This document shows positions 37,998 through 46,970 of a stretch of DNA of 64,000 bases, piece after piece. The stretch spans positions 5,806,501 to 5,870,500 of the forward strand of contig NZ_CP060404.1 in the NCBI RefSeq assembly GCF_014295035.1, written 5' to 3'. Position 1 is the first letter of the stretch; every line of letters begins with the position of its first letter. Position numbers and translations under genes: made by a program. This DNA is from Streptomyces buecherae. GTDB lineage: Bacteria > Actinomycetota > Actinomycetes > Streptomycetales > Streptomycetaceae. Under the pieces are notes generated by a model. That model was not told where the DNA came from. It was given only the letters and a program-made list of their open reading frames with translations, and ran no database searches.

Positions 37998-39019
37998 TTA
38001 CGGGGCGATGGCGCCCGCCGCCCGGCCCTCGACGAGCGGCGTCAGGCCGTCCAGGAGCGCGTTGAGGCCGGCCGCGAAGAGGGCGTCGAGTCGCAGGTCG
38101 TAGCCGTTCTCGAAGCTCCCGACCACCTTGGTGAAGGTCGGGAAGCGGCCGGAGTCGACCAACTCCGTCAGCGCCGGGGCCCGGCTGTCCATCCACTGGT
38201 CCTCGGACTGGCCCGTGGCCGCCTCGGCGTGCGCCTCCCACTCCAGGTGCACGGCCAAGCCCTGGATGTGGCTGTAGACGAGGAGGTGGATGTCGAACAG
38301 CGTGGTGGGGTCGAGCCCGTGCCCGTCGAGGGCGCGCAGCATCCACTCGCCGTGGCCCACCAGGTTGGGTACGAGCAACGGGCGGGTGAGGGAGCCGAGT
38401 TGGGCCAGCCACGGGTGCTCGCGGTACAGGCCCCACAGGGTGTGGGCGCCCAGTTCCAGGCGCGGGCGCCAGCCGGCGGGCGGGTCGGCGGGGTAGCCGC
38501 GCTCGCCGTAGGCGGCGTCGGCCATGAGCTGGATCAGGTCGTCCTTGCTGGGCACGTACCGGTACGGCGACATGACGGCGACCCCGAGCCGCGCCGCGAC
38601 GCCGCGCATGGACAGGGCCGCCAGCCCCTCGGCGTCGGCGATCTCGATCGCGGTGCGCACGATCCGCTCCAGGCTCAGCTCCTGGTCGGCGGCCGGTCCG
38701 GAACCCGGGCCCGACCCCGACCCCGACCCCGGGCCCGGGGCCGGGGTCGGGGTCGGGCGGGCGCGGTCGGCGCGGCGGGGGTGGCGGGGGTGGCGACCAC
38801 GGTGCCGGCCCGGGGGCGGGCCACCACGAGCCCTTCGAGGCGCAGCGTGGTCAGGGCCTTGGTGGCGGTGGCCAGCGCGACGCCCCATTCCCTGGCGATC
38901 TGCCGGGTCGAGGGGACCCGGTCGCCGGGGGCGAGTTCGCCCTCGGTGATGCGCCGCCGCAACTCGCCGACGATGCGCAGGTAGGGCGGCTGGTCGGGGG
39001 CGCCTGTGGGCTTCGTCAC
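37998..39019 (-). pseudogene. GntR-TetR fusion regulator split by a frame change
   Basis: The first part (39019 to about 38760) encodes a GntR winged helix (YLRIVGELRRRITEGELAPGDRVPSTRQIAREWGVALATATKAL) and then runs to a stop at 38675. The second part (about 38760 to 37998) is in another frame. It encodes a TetR helix-turn-helix (AALSMRGVAARLGVAVMSPYRYV) with its C-terminal domain (LIQLMADAAYGE, through to EGRAAGAIAP). Intact single-chain GntR-TetR fusions of this type are common in Streptomyces, so one base appears to be missing in the linker. The break lies in or next to a 42-base GC palindrome (38716-38757). It may be a real mutation, programmed -1 shifting or a sequencing error. The divergent FAD monooxygenase gene is the expected target. 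Confidence 0.75.
38716..38757. repeat. Long GC palindrome in the regulator linker
   Basis: The arms cccgaccccgaccccg and cggggtcggggtcggg are perfect 16-base complements around a 10-base spacer. The left arm is part of a longer run of three cccgac units. The hairpin coincides with the reading-frame change of the GntR-TetR gene. Confidence 0.85.
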
Positions 39020-39038
39020 AGCGGGCCGCCTCTCTGTC

Positions 39039-39099
39039 CTGTACTAGCGCAGAGGCTAGCAGCGCGGACGCCGAGCGGAACGTAACTGCCCTAGTACAG
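39039..39099. promoter_or_regulatory. Inverted CTGTACTAG / CTAGTACAG pair in the divergent promoter
   Basis: CTGTACTAG (39039-39047) and CTAGTACAG (39091-39099) are exact reverse complements 52 bases apart. They lie between the GntR-TetR regulator and the FAD monooxygenase. They probably are two binding sites for this regulator, one near each start. Confidence 0.65.
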
Positions 39100-39176
39100 T
39101 GCGGGCGTTCGGCCAGTTGAGAGCGGTGTGCGTGCGCCGTACGTTCAGCGCGTACGCAGCGAACTGGAGGCCCGAA

Positions 39177-40286
39177 ATGCAGACCGTCCTCATCTCCGGT
39201 GGCGGCATCGCCGGATCCGCCCTCGCCTACTGGATGCACCGCCACGGCTTCGCGGTCACGGTCGTGGAGCGGGCCGCCGGGCCGCGCCCGGGCGGGCAGG
39301 CCGTGGACATCCGCGGCGTCGCGCTCGACGTGGTCGAACGGATGGGCCTGCTGGAGCGGGCGCGCGGCGCGCGCACCCGGATGCGCGGCATGTCGGTGCT
39401 CGACCCCGAGGGCCGGGAGGTCGAGCGCTCCACCGAGGTGGCGCTCAGCAGCGGCCGGCTCGACAGCCCCGACATCGAGCTGCTGCGCGAGGACCTGGTG
39501 CGGATGGCGTACGAGCACACGCGGGCGGACGTCACGTACCTCTTCGGCGACAGCGTCACGGCCCTGGCCGACGGCCCGACCGGCGTGCGGGTCGAGTTCG
39601 CGCACCGGCCGCCCGCCACCTTCGACCTGGTACTCGGGGCGGACGGGCTGCGCTCGACCGTGCGGCGGCTGGCCTTCGGGCCCGCCGAGCGCTACACCCA
39701 CCACCTGGGCAGCTACCTCTCCGTCTTCAGCGCGGACAACTTCCTGGGCCTGGACGACTGGCAGGTCTGGCTGCGGGACGGTGAGGTGGGCTTCGTCGCC
39801 ATGCCCGTACGCGACAACACCGAACTCCGGATCGCCTTCGGCTTCGAGTCCGCCCCGCTCGCGCCGGAGCTGAGCGACCCGGCCTCGCTGCGCCGGCTCA
39901 TCATCGACAAGCTGGCCGCCCTGCGCTGGGAGGGCGACCGGCTGGCCAAGGCCGCCACGGACGCGCCCGACTTCTACTGCGATGCCATGGCCCAGGTCCG
40001 GATGGACCACTGGACGCGGGGCAGGGTGGCCCTCGTCGGTGACGCCGGCTACTGCCCCTCGCCGCTCTCCGGGCAGGGCACCAGCCTGGCCCTGGTGGGC
40101 GGCTACGTGCTGGCCGACTGCCTGGCCCGGGCGGGGGGCGACCACGCGGCGGCGTACGCGCGTTACGAGCGGCGGCTGCGCTCGTACGTCACCCTCAACC
40201 AGGCCCTGGCCACGGAGAACCCGGGCCAGCCGCCGACCGAGTCGTCCATGACGCACGCCAAGGGCGCGCTCGCGCTGGACGACTGA
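39177..40286 (+). CDS. FAD-dependent monooxygenase (aromatic hydroxylase family)
   Basis: This 369-residue group A flavin monooxygenase has the N-terminal FAD-binding motif ISGGGIAGSALAYWMHRHG, the DG motif VLGADGLRSTVRR near residue 155 and the GD motif RVALVGDAGYCPSPLSGQGTSLAL near 285. Members hydroxylate aromatic or polyketide substrates, and related Streptomyces enzymes include tetracycline-degrading types. The start is set by ggagg. It is divergent from the broken GntR-TetR gene; if the repressor is inactive this gene may be constitutively expressed. Confidence 0.92.
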   Translation: MQTVLISGGGIAGSALAYWMHRHGFAVTVVERAAGPRPGGQAVDIRGVALDVVERMGLLERARGARTRMRGMSVLDPEGREVERSTEVALSSGRLDSPDIELLREDLVRMAYEHTRADVTYLFGDSVTALADGPTGVRVEFAHRPPATFDLVLGADGLRSTVRRLAFGPAERYTHHLGSYLSVFSADNFLGLDDWQVWLRDGEVGFVAMPVRDNTELRIAFGFESAPLAPELSDPASLRRLIIDKLAALRWEGDRLAKAATDAPDFYCDAMAQVRMDHWTRGRVALVGDAGYCPSPLSGQGTSLALVGGYVLADCLARAGGDHAAAYARYERRLRSYVTLNQALATENPGQPPTESSMTHAKGALALDD

Positions 40287-40296
40287 CGGTCGCCGG

Positions 40297-40354
40297 GCGC
40301 GGCCCGCACGGCAGTCGCCCCGGACGCGCGGCCCGCACGGTGGTCGCCCGGGGC
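40297..40354. repeat. Two tandem 29-bp repeats
   Basis: Units gcgcggcccgcacggcagtc... (40297-40325) and gcgcggcccgcacggtggtc... (40326-40354) are adjacent and differ at a few bases. They lie just after the monooxygenase stop. Confidence 0.7.
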
Positions 40355-40526
40355 GCGCGGCCAGCTCGAACGAGTGGCCCCCGAACGGCGGGGCGTACCT
40401 AGGCCGATCGGGCGGGATCGCGGCCGGGCGGTGGGCCGGACCGATGACGCGGTGTGGGGCGCGCGGCGGCGCGGGGGATGTTGCTGAGACGAGGGAGCAT
40501 CCCCTAGCCCCCGAGCAGAGGTCACC

Positions 40527-41675
40527 ATGCGTTCGCCCAGCGCCCCGTCGTCGGAGCCCGCCACCCCGACCACCACCGCCACCCCGACCGCCTCACCCGC
40601 CGCCCCGCCCGTCGCAGCCTCGCCCGTCGCCGCCCCGGTGGTCGTCGTCGCCCTGGCGGCGGCCCTGCTCGGCGCGGCCCCGGCCGCCGCGTCAGCCGCG
40701 CCCGCCGCCGAGGCCCCGGCCGACCGGGTGGCCGCGCTCGCCCCCGAGTGCGGGGACGCCTCCGACGCCGACTTCCCGATCGGGACCACGCTGCACGCCG
40801 GGCCCGGCACCTACCGCGCCGGCGACGGCTGGCGGCATTGGCGGCTCGACCTGCGCAACACCACGCGGGTGGCCTGCGCCGCCATCCACCCCGTCGCCCT
40901 CTTCGCCGACCAGGGGCACGCGCTGCGCCCCGGCCACCTGCGGGTCGAGTTCCGCGACCCGTACGCCCCCGGCGGGCAGCGCTGGCGGCCGGTGCGCTTC
41001 GAGGCGACCGACCAGGACGAGAACGTCGGCGTCTTCGACGGCGGCAGCCGCCGCGTCGTCGACGGGGGGAGCCGCCGGGAGGTGCCCCGCTTCGAGGGGT
41101 TCACGGTGCCCGCGCGGGAGACGCTGACCGTACGGGTACGGGTCAGGTTCGCCGCCGACGCGCCGACCGGGCCCGCCTCCGCCGCCGTGACCGCCATGCA
41201 GCGCCAGCACCAGGACGGGGACTGGGTCGGCCAGTCGGGCACCTACCGGTTCACCATCGAGGCGCCCGCCGCCGCCGCCCGCCCGAGCGAGCCCGGCGAC
41301 GCGGACGGGGCCACGGACGGGTCGGGCGGCGACGCGGACACGCGTCCGCCCGCCGACACCGACGCGTCCGAGACCGGCACTCGTCCTGGTGGCGGCGGCA
41401 CCGGGGCCGGGAACGCGCCCGGCGGCCACCGTGAGGCGGGAGCGGGAGCGGGAGCCGGCGCCGGCGCCGGCTCCGGGGACGACGCGGCGACCCCGGGCGA
41501 CGGGCCGGCCGGGGGCGGGGCGGGGGTCGAGCCGGGTGAGCCGCCGGCCGACGCTCCGCCGCGGCTCGCCGCGACGGGCTCGGGCCCGCCGTGGTGGGGC
41601 CTGTTGGCGCTGGCGCTCGGGCTGGTCGGCGCCGGCGTGCCGCTGGTGGCCCGCGCCCGCGCGGCCCGCCGCTGA
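40527..41675 (+). CDS. LAATG-type sortase-anchored surface protein
   Basis: The 382-residue product has a long Pro/Thr/Ala N-terminus, a signal peptide core (VVVVALAAALLGAAPAAASAAPA), and a folded domain of about 170 residues starting near ECGDASDADFPIGTTLHAGPG (probably immunoglobulin-like, beta-rich). A long Gly/Asp/Pro linker follows. The C-terminal sorting signal is LAATG, then a hydrophobic helix and an RARAARR tail. LAxTG is the motif used by class E sortases of Streptomyces. The protein should be covalently linked to the cell wall. The ligand or role of the folded domain is unknown. Confidence 0.86.
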   Translation: MRSPSAPSSEPATPTTTATPTASPAAPPVAASPVAAPVVVVALAAALLGAAPAAASAAPAAEAPADRVAALAPECGDASDADFPIGTTLHAGPGTYRAGDGWRHWRLDLRNTTRVACAAIHPVALFADQGHALRPGHLRVEFRDPYAPGGQRWRPVRFEATDQDENVGVFDGGSRRVVDGGSRREVPRFEGFTVPARETLTVRVRVRFAADAPTGPASAAVTAMQRQHQDGDWVGQSGTYRFTIEAPAAAARPSEPGDADGATDGSGGDADTRPPADTDASETGTRPGGGGTGAGNAPGGHREAGAGAGAGAGAGSGDDAATPGDGPAGGGAGVEPGEPPADAPPRLAATGSGPPWWGLLALALGLVGAGVPLVARARAARR

Positions 41676-41763
41676 CCCGGTCCGGGAGCGCGCCCCGGCC
41701 GGGCGGCGGCCGGACGGCGCGGGCGCGCGGCGTCCTCTCGCCGGGTGGTGCGAGGATCACCGC

Positions 41764-42531
41764 GTGGAATACCCGAACGACCAGGCACCTGGCGCACCGA
41801 TCAGGGCGGGCGTCCCCGAGCACGGGCGCATCCCCAAGTACTACGCCGTCAAGACGCAAGTCGCGGCGCTGATAGAGGAGTTGGGGGAGGGCGAGCTGCT
41901 GCCGACCGAGCGCGACCTGGCGGTGCGGTTCGAGGTCTCGCGCGAGACGCTGCGCCAGGCCCTGCGCGAACTGCTCCTTGAGGGGCGGCTGCGGCGGATG
42001 GGGCGCGGCACCGTGGTGGCCGGGCCCAAGCTGGAGCAGCCGCTGTCGCTGGCGAGTTACACCGAGGGCGTGCGGCGGCAGGGCCGCAGGCCGGGTCGTA
42101 CGCTCATCACCCTCGACCAGTTCCCCTGCCCGCCCGGCCTGGCCGCCGAGTTGGAGCTGGAGCGGGGCGTGCCGGTCTGGCACCTGGAGCGGGTGCTGCT
42201 CGCGGACGACGAGCGGATGGGCCTGGAGAGCACGTACGTGGAGGTGGCCCGGGTCCCGAAGTTGGCCACCGACTTCGAGCCCGACTCGTCCTTCTACGGC
42301 TACCTGCACGAGCGGCTCGGCATCGGGTTCGGCGACGCGGACGAGCGCCTGGAGACGGTGTTGGCCACCCCGCGCGAGGCGTTGCTGATCGGCACCCCGC
42401 CCGCGCTGCCGATGCTCCTCATCCACCGGATCTCGCGGGACCAGCGGGGGCGCCCGCTGGAGCGCGTGCGCTCGCTCTACCGGGGGGACCGGTTCAGCTT
42501 CACCACCCGTCTGGGCCCGTCACCGACCTGA
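41764..42531 (+). CDS. GntR/HutC family regulator with UTRA domain (aminophosphonate locus)
   Basis: The 255-residue repressor has an N-terminal winged helix (ALIEELGEGELLPTERDLAVRFEVSRETLRQALRELLLEGRL, residues 35-75) and a C-terminal UTRA ligand-binding domain (GLESTYVEVARVPKL to LIHRISRDQRGRPLERVRSLYRGDRFSF). The start is GTG 41764. It directly precedes the aminophosphonate transport and degradation genes. Its relatives PhnF and DasR bind T-G-G-T-x-T-A-x-A-C-C-A palindromes, and the GGTCTAGGCC core found upstream of both nearby promoters is a plausible operator. The ligand would be a phosphonate or breakdown product. Confidence 0.9.
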   Translation: MEYPNDQAPGAPIRAGVPEHGRIPKYYAVKTQVAALIEELGEGELLPTERDLAVRFEVSRETLRQALRELLLEGRLRRMGRGTVVAGPKLEQPLSLASYTEGVRRQGRRPGRTLITLDQFPCPPGLAAELELERGVPVWHLERVLLADDERMGLESTYVEVARVPKLATDFEPDSSFYGYLHERLGIGFGDADERLETVLATPREALLIGTPPALPMLLIHRISRDQRGRPLERVRSLYRGDRFSFTTRLGPSPT

Positions 42532-42707
42532 GCCCACGCGCCCGTCCGCGCCCGTTCTGAGCCGGCCGCGCCCGTCCGCGCCCCCCTCCCGGGTTCGCCG
42601 CCACGTAGGCGGCCGACCGCACCGGCAGTGGCTCCGGCACCGCTCGGCAGAACGCCCATCGATGCGCCAAGCGGGACGAACTGACGCGCCATAAGGTCAC
42701 GGGAGGA

Positions 42708-42724
42708 TAACGGGTCTAGGCCAG
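42708..42724. promoter_or_regulatory. Candidate GntR operator S1 upstream of the FAD oxidase gene
   Basis: TAACGGGTCTAGGCCAG contains the near-palindrome GGTCTAGGCC. It lies about 75 bases upstream of the FAD oxidase start. The same AACGGGTCT-R-GGC core recurs at 42755-42767 (reverse) and 49028-49045. Confidence 0.7.
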
Positions 42725-42754
42725 GTTTGCGCCCGTGTTCACCTTGTCGTCGCC

Positions 42755-42767
42755 GCCCAGACCCGTT
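42755..42767. promoter_or_regulatory. Candidate GntR operator S2 (reverse orientation)
   Basis: GCCCAGACCCGTT is the exact reverse complement of AACGGGTCTGGGC found at 49029-49041. It lies 31 bases upstream of the FAD oxidase start, in inverted orientation to S1. Confidence 0.68.
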
Positions 42768-42798
42768 TGGGTCACTCCGCGCCGCGACCGTCTGGGGC

Positions 42799-43920
42799 AT
42801 GCGAGTGATAGTCGTCGGAGCCGGCGTGGTGGGCACCATGCACGCCTGGCAGGCAGTGGAACGCGGCCACGAGGTCGTACACATCGAGCGCGAGGCCGAG
42901 GCCCGCGGCGCCTCGGTGCGCAACTTCGGCCTGGTCTGGGTCGGCGGACGGGCCGGTGGCGCGGAGCTGCGCACCGCGCTGCGGGCCCGCGAACTGTGGG
43001 AGGAGATCGGCGCCCGGGTGCCGGGGCTCGGCTTCCGGCCGAACGGCTCGCTCACCCTGGTCACCAACGAGGCCGAGCTGGCCGTGGCCCGCGCCGCCAC
43101 CGAGCTGCCGGACGCCGCCGAGCGCGGCTACAAGCTGCTCGACGCGGCCGAGGCCCGCGCCCTGAACCCGGCGCTGCGCGGCGAGTTCGCCGGCGCCCTG
43201 TGGTGCGAGCGCGACGGCGCGGTCGAGCCGCGGGTCGCCCAGCGCGCGCTGAAGGACGCGCTGCTGGCCTCCGGCCGCTACACCTTCGTCGGCGGCCGAG
43301 AGGTCCGCGAGGTCACCGGGCCCGGCGCGGTCCGCGACGACCACGGCACCACGCACACCGGCGACGCCGTGGTGCTGTGCACCGGCGCCTGGCTCGGCGG
43401 CCTGGTCCGCGAGCTGGCCCCTCAGCTACCGGTGCGCCGGGTGCGGCTCCAGATGATGCAGACCGCGCCGCTCGGCGAGGCCCTGACCACCTCCGTCGCC
43501 GACGCCGACAGCTTCCGCTACTACCCGGCCTACCGTGGCGAGGCGCTCACCGCGCTGGCCGAGGCCCAACAGCAGACCCCGATCGCCGCCGAACACAAGA
43601 TGCAGTTGCTCATGGTGCAGCGCGCGGACGGCGGGCTGACCATCGGCGACACCCACGAGTACGCCGAACCGTTCCACTTCGACGTCGTCGAGGACCCCTA
43701 CGAGCACCTCGGCCGCGTGGTCGAGGGCCTGCTCGGCCGCCCGCTACCGCCGATCCGCCACCGCTGGGCGGGCGTGTACGCGCAGTGCCTCGACCCCGGC
43801 CGGGTCGTGCACCGCGAGCGCGTCGCCGACGGCGTGTGGCTGGTGACCGGGCCCGGTGGCCGCGGCATGACCTGCTCGCCGGCGATCGCCGAGACCACCG
43901 CGAACGAACTGGGCTGGTGA
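42799..43920 (+). CDS. FAD-dependent oxidoreductase, TIGR03364-type (proposed aminophosphonate oxidase)
   Basis: This 373-residue enzyme of the D-amino-acid/glycine-oxidase (DAO) superfamily begins with the dinucleotide-binding motif VIVVGAGVVGTMHAWQAVERGHEVVHIER. It shows SVRNFGLVWVGGRAGG, conserved in this subgroup, and ends with WLVTGPGGRGMTCSPAIAE. As I recall the family description, this clade accompanies phosphonatase-like HAD proteins and phosphonate transporters and is proposed to oxidatively deaminate an aminophosphonate. The four-base overlap with the next gene (GTGA) shows tight coupling. The exact substrate is not evident. Confidence 0.88.
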   Translation: MRVIVVGAGVVGTMHAWQAVERGHEVVHIEREAEARGASVRNFGLVWVGGRAGGAELRTALRARELWEEIGARVPGLGFRPNGSLTLVTNEAELAVARAATELPDAAERGYKLLDAAEARALNPALRGEFAGALWCERDGAVEPRVAQRALKDALLASGRYTFVGGREVREVTGPGAVRDDHGTTHTGDAVVLCTGAWLGGLVRELAPQLPVRRVRLQMMQTAPLGEALTTSVADADSFRYYPAYRGEALTALAEAQQQTPIAAEHKMQLLMVQRADGGLTIGDTHEYAEPFHFDVVEDPYEHLGRVVEGLLGRPLPPIRHRWAGVYAQCLDPGRVVHRERVADGVWLVTGPGGRGMTCSPAIAETTANELGW

Positions 43921-44711
43921 ACGACGTGACACAGCAGCACACCCCGCAGCAGACCACCACCGACGAGCGGGCCATCAGGCTCGTCGTCCTCGACATGGCC
44001 GGTACCACCGTCGCCGACGACGGCCTGGTCGAGCAGGCGTTCACGGCCGCCGCCCGCGAACTCGGCGTCGAACCCGACAGCCCCGAACACGCGGACCAAC
44101 TCGGCTACGTACGCGCCACCATGGGCGAGTCGAAGATCTCCGTCTTCCGCCACCTGTACGGCACCGAGGACCGGGCCCAGCGCGCCAACCAGGCGTTCGA
44201 GGCCGCCTACGGCGCGCTCGTGGACGCCGGCCACTGCGCGCCGCTGCCCGGCGCCCGGGAGGCCATCGAGGAACTGACCGCGCAGGGCCGCACGGTCGCT
44301 CTCAGCACCGGCTTCGCCCGCGCCACCCAGGACGCCATCATCGCCGCGCTCGGCTGGCGCGACCTGGTCGCGCTCACCCTGTGCCCCTCCGACGTCGGCG
44401 GCCGGGGCCGCCCGTACCCGGACATGGTGCTCGGCGCGCTGCTGCGCACCCACGCCGCCGACGGCGTCCAGCAGATCGCGGTCGCCGGCGACACCGCGTA
44501 CGACATGCGCTCGGGCCGCCGCTCCGGCGCGAGCCTGGTCGCCGGCGTGCTCACCGGGGCGCACGACGCGCGGCAACTGCGCGCGGCGGGCGCCACCCAC
44601 GTCCTCGACTCGGTGGCCGCGCTGCCCGCGCTCATCACCGCGTACGAGGCCGACTCCGGTGCCGGTGCCGGTGCCGGTGCCGATGCCGGGTCCGCGGGGG
44701 CCGCGCCGTGA
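43917..44711 (+). CDS. Phosphonatase-like HAD hydrolase
   Basis: This 264-residue HAD enzyme has motif I DMAGTTV (Asp nucleophile, second acidic position replaced by Ala-Gly as in phosphonoacetaldehyde hydrolase PhnX), motif II STGFARATQ, the Arg/Lys region GRGRPYPDMVLGA and motif III/IV AVAGDTAYDMRSGRRSGA. The DMAGTT signature is typical of the phosphonatase-like family TIGR03351. It would cleave the C-P bond of an aldehyde made by the adjacent oxidase. The start is GTG 43917, overlapping the oxidase stop; GTG 43926 is an alternative. The C-terminus is a short Gly/Ala repeat. Confidence 0.9.
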   Translation: MNDVTQQHTPQQTTTDERAIRLVVLDMAGTTVADDGLVEQAFTAAARELGVEPDSPEHADQLGYVRATMGESKISVFRHLYGTEDRAQRANQAFEAAYGALVDAGHCAPLPGAREAIEELTAQGRTVALSTGFARATQDAIIAALGWRDLVALTLCPSDVGGRGRPYPDMVLGALLRTHAADGVQQIAVAGDTAYDMRSGRRSGASLVAGVLTGAHDARQLRAAGATHVLDSVAALPALITAYEADSGAGAGAGADAGSAGAAP

Positions 44712-45955
44712 GCGCGCACTCCGCGCCGGCGGCGCCCGCCAGCGGCATCCGCTTCGAGCGCGTCACCGTCGCGTACGGCAAGCGCGGCGAGTCCGTGGCC
44801 CTGGACGCGCTCGACCTGACCGTCGAACCGGGCGAGGTGATGGCGCTGCTCGGCCCGTCCGGGTCCGGCAAGACCACCGCGCTGCGGGCGGTCGCCGGCT
44901 TCGTGCGGCCCGCCTCGGGCCGGGTGTTCATCGGGGACCGCGACGTCACCGCCCTGCCGCCGCACCGGCGCGGCATCGGCATGGTCGTCCAGCAGTACGC
45001 GCTCTTCCCGCACCTGCGGGTCGCGCAGAACGTGGCGTTCGGCCTCAAGGCGCAGCGGGTACCGCGCGGCGAGATCGCCGGGCGGGTCACCGAGGCGCTG
45101 GAGATGGTCGGCATGGCCGACTACGCCAGGCGCTACCCGCGCGAGCTGTCCGGCGGGCAACAGCAGCGCGTGGCCATCGCCCGCGCGCTGGCCATCCGCC
45201 CCGGCGTACTGCTCCTGGACGAGCCGCTGTCCGCGCTCGACGCGCAGTTGCGCTCCGGCATGCTCGCCGAACTCGCCCGGCTGCACCGCGAGTTGCCCGA
45301 CGTGTCCATCCTGTACGTCACCCACGACCAGGTCGAGGCGCTCACGCTGGCCGACCGGATCGCCGTCATGGACCGGGCCCGGCTCCAGGACTGCGGCACC
45401 CCGCAGGACCTCTACCGGCGCCCGCGCACCGAGTTCACCGCCTCCTTCGTCGGCAACGCCAACCTGCTGCCGGTCACCGTCGGCGGCGCCACGCCCGGCT
45501 CCGTACGCTTCGCCGACACCGAACTCACCGTGACCGGCGTCGACGAGTCCGGGCACGGCCCGGCGCCCGGCGCCGACGCCACGCTGTGCGTCCGACCGCA
45601 CCTGGTCGGCCTCGGCGAGGGCGAGAACACCCTGCGGGGCACCATCGCCGAGGTGCAGTGGCGCGGCTCCACGCACCGGCTGTTCGTCGACGTCGCGGGC
45701 CACCGCGTCAAGGCCGACGTGCGCGAGCTGCGCGAGACGCCGGCACTCGGCCAGCCGGTGGCGCTGCACTTCGCCGCGCACGACGCCGTCCTGCTCCCGG
45801 CCGGCACCGCGCCGCAGGCCACGGTCCCCGCCGCGACCCAGACCCCGGCCCCGGTGGCGACCTCCGCCCCGGTCCCCGCCCCCGCCCCGGGCCTCGCCGC
45901 CGCCGGCGTGGCCAAGGGCGTGGCACCCGGCGCGGGAGGTGCGACCGATGGCTAG
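44708..45955 (+). CDS. ABC transporter ATPase, (amino)phosphonate/iron-type importer
   Basis: This 415-residue ATPase energises the importer below. It has Walker A GPSGSGKTT, Q-loop VVQQYALFPHLRV, signature LSGGQQQRVAIARAL, Walker B LLLDEPLSALD and H-loop YVTHDQVEALTLAD. A TOBE-type regulatory domain follows (VGNANLLPV, LCVRPHLV, GTIAEVQWRGSTHRLFVDVAG). The last 50 residues form a Pro/Ala-rich tail. It belongs to the group that includes 2-aminoethylphosphonate (PhnT) and ferric-iron transporters; context favours phosphonate. The start is GTG 44708, overlapping the previous stop by four bases. Confidence 0.92.
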   Translation: MSAHSAPAAPASGIRFERVTVAYGKRGESVALDALDLTVEPGEVMALLGPSGSGKTTALRAVAGFVRPASGRVFIGDRDVTALPPHRRGIGMVVQQYALFPHLRVAQNVAFGLKAQRVPRGEIAGRVTEALEMVGMADYARRYPRELSGGQQQRVAIARALAIRPGVLLLDEPLSALDAQLRSGMLAELARLHRELPDVSILYVTHDQVEALTLADRIAVMDRARLQDCGTPQDLYRRPRTEFTASFVGNANLLPVTVGGATPGSVRFADTELTVTGVDESGHGPAPGADATLCVRPHLVGLGEGENTLRGTIAEVQWRGSTHRLFVDVAGHRVKADVRELRETPALGQPVALHFAAHDAVLLPAGTAPQATVPAATQTPAPVATSAPVPAPAPGLAAAGVAKGVAPGAGGATDG

Positions 45956-46970
45956 CGCCAGCGCCTCCGCCCGCCCGGCGACCCACGCCACACCGGCCAG
46001 CACGGAACCGACCGGCACGCAGGCGAAACACGCCCAGCCAGCCACCACCGCGCCCGCCGACCGGCGCGACCCGGAACGGGGCGCCGGGCGCGGCGGGCGG
46101 GCGGCCGGGCTGACCCGGTGGCTGTGGGCGCTGCCGCCCGTCGCCGTCCTCGCCCTGGTCTTCCTCTACCCGCTCTACCTGGTCGTCGAGCAGTCCTTCA
46201 GCCCCGACGAGGGCGGCACCTCGCTCGCCCCCTACCGCGAGGTGTTCGCCTCCGAGGCGTTCCGCGAGGCGCTGTGGACGACGGTGTGGATCGCGGTCTG
46301 CGCCACCATCGGCTGCCTGGTCCTCGGCTTCGTCCTCGCGCTGATCATCGCGTTCGTCCCCTTCCCCGGCGGCAAGGCCGTCGCCAAGTTCATCGACGTC
46401 TTCCTCTCCTTCCCGTCCTTCCTGATCACGCTGGCGCTGCTGTTCATCTACGGCACGGTCGGCATGGCCAACGGCGTGTACACGGACGTGACGGGCGCGG
46501 CCAGCGGCCCGTTCGACTTCCTCAACACGCCCTGGGGCGTCCTCCTCGCGGAGATCACCTACTTCACGCCGTTCGTCATGCGCCCGCTGCTCGCCGCCTT
46601 CTCCGGCATCGAGACGGCCCAGCTCGAAGTGGCCTCGTCGCTCGGCGCGCGCCCCGCGCGCATCGTGCGGCAGGTGATCCTCCCCGAGGCGCTGCCGGCC
46701 CTGGCCGCCGGCGGCAGCCTGGTGCTCGTGATGTGCCTCAACGAGTTCGGCATCGTGCTGTTCACCGGCGCCAAGGGCGTCACCACGCTGCCGATGCTCG
46801 TGTACAGCGAGGCGATCCTGGAGTCCGACTACCCGGCCGCCTGCGTCGTCGCCGTCGTCAACATCGCCATCTCGGTGGGCCTGTTCGGGCTCTACCGGGC
46901 CCTGGTCGCGCGCACCGGGCGCGGCGGCGAGGGCGCGCTGCTCAAGGGGGCCCGCCGTGCTGGTGCATAG
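45948..46970 (+). CDS. ABC transporter permease 1, (amino)phosphonate-type importer
   Basis: The 340-residue membrane protein has six transmembrane helices after a Thr/Ala-rich N-terminal tail of about 50 residues. The EAA-type loop (EVASSLGARPARIVRQVILPEALPAL) near residue 240 docks to the ATPase. The family is the binding-protein-dependent transport permeases with sequence likeness to 2-aminoethylphosphonate PhnU-type permeases. The start at ATG 45948, after gggaggt, overlaps the ATPase stop by 8 bases, and its own stop region overlaps permease 2. Confidence 0.9.
   Translation: MASASASARPATHATPASTEPTGTQAKHAQPATTAPADRRDPERGAGRGGRAAGLTRWLWALPPVAVLALVFLYPLYLVVEQSFSPDEGGTSLAPYREVFASEAFREALWTTVWIAVCATIGCLVLGFVLALIIAFVPFPGGKAVAKFIDVFLSFPSFLITLALLFIYGTVGMANGVYTDVTGAASGPFDFLNTPWGVLLAEITYFTPFVMRPLLAAFSGIETAQLEVASSLGARPARIVRQVILPEALPALAAGGSLVLVMCLNEFGIVLFTGAKGVTTLPMLVYSEAILESDYPAACVVAVVNIAISVGLFGLYRALVARTGRGGEGALLKGARRAGA

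Noticed and set aside
40527-41675. Assignment of the LAATG protein as substrate of the class F sortase at 51839
   Set aside because: LAxTG is the motif of class E sortases, and no class E gene is in the window; distance and motif do not support the pairing.
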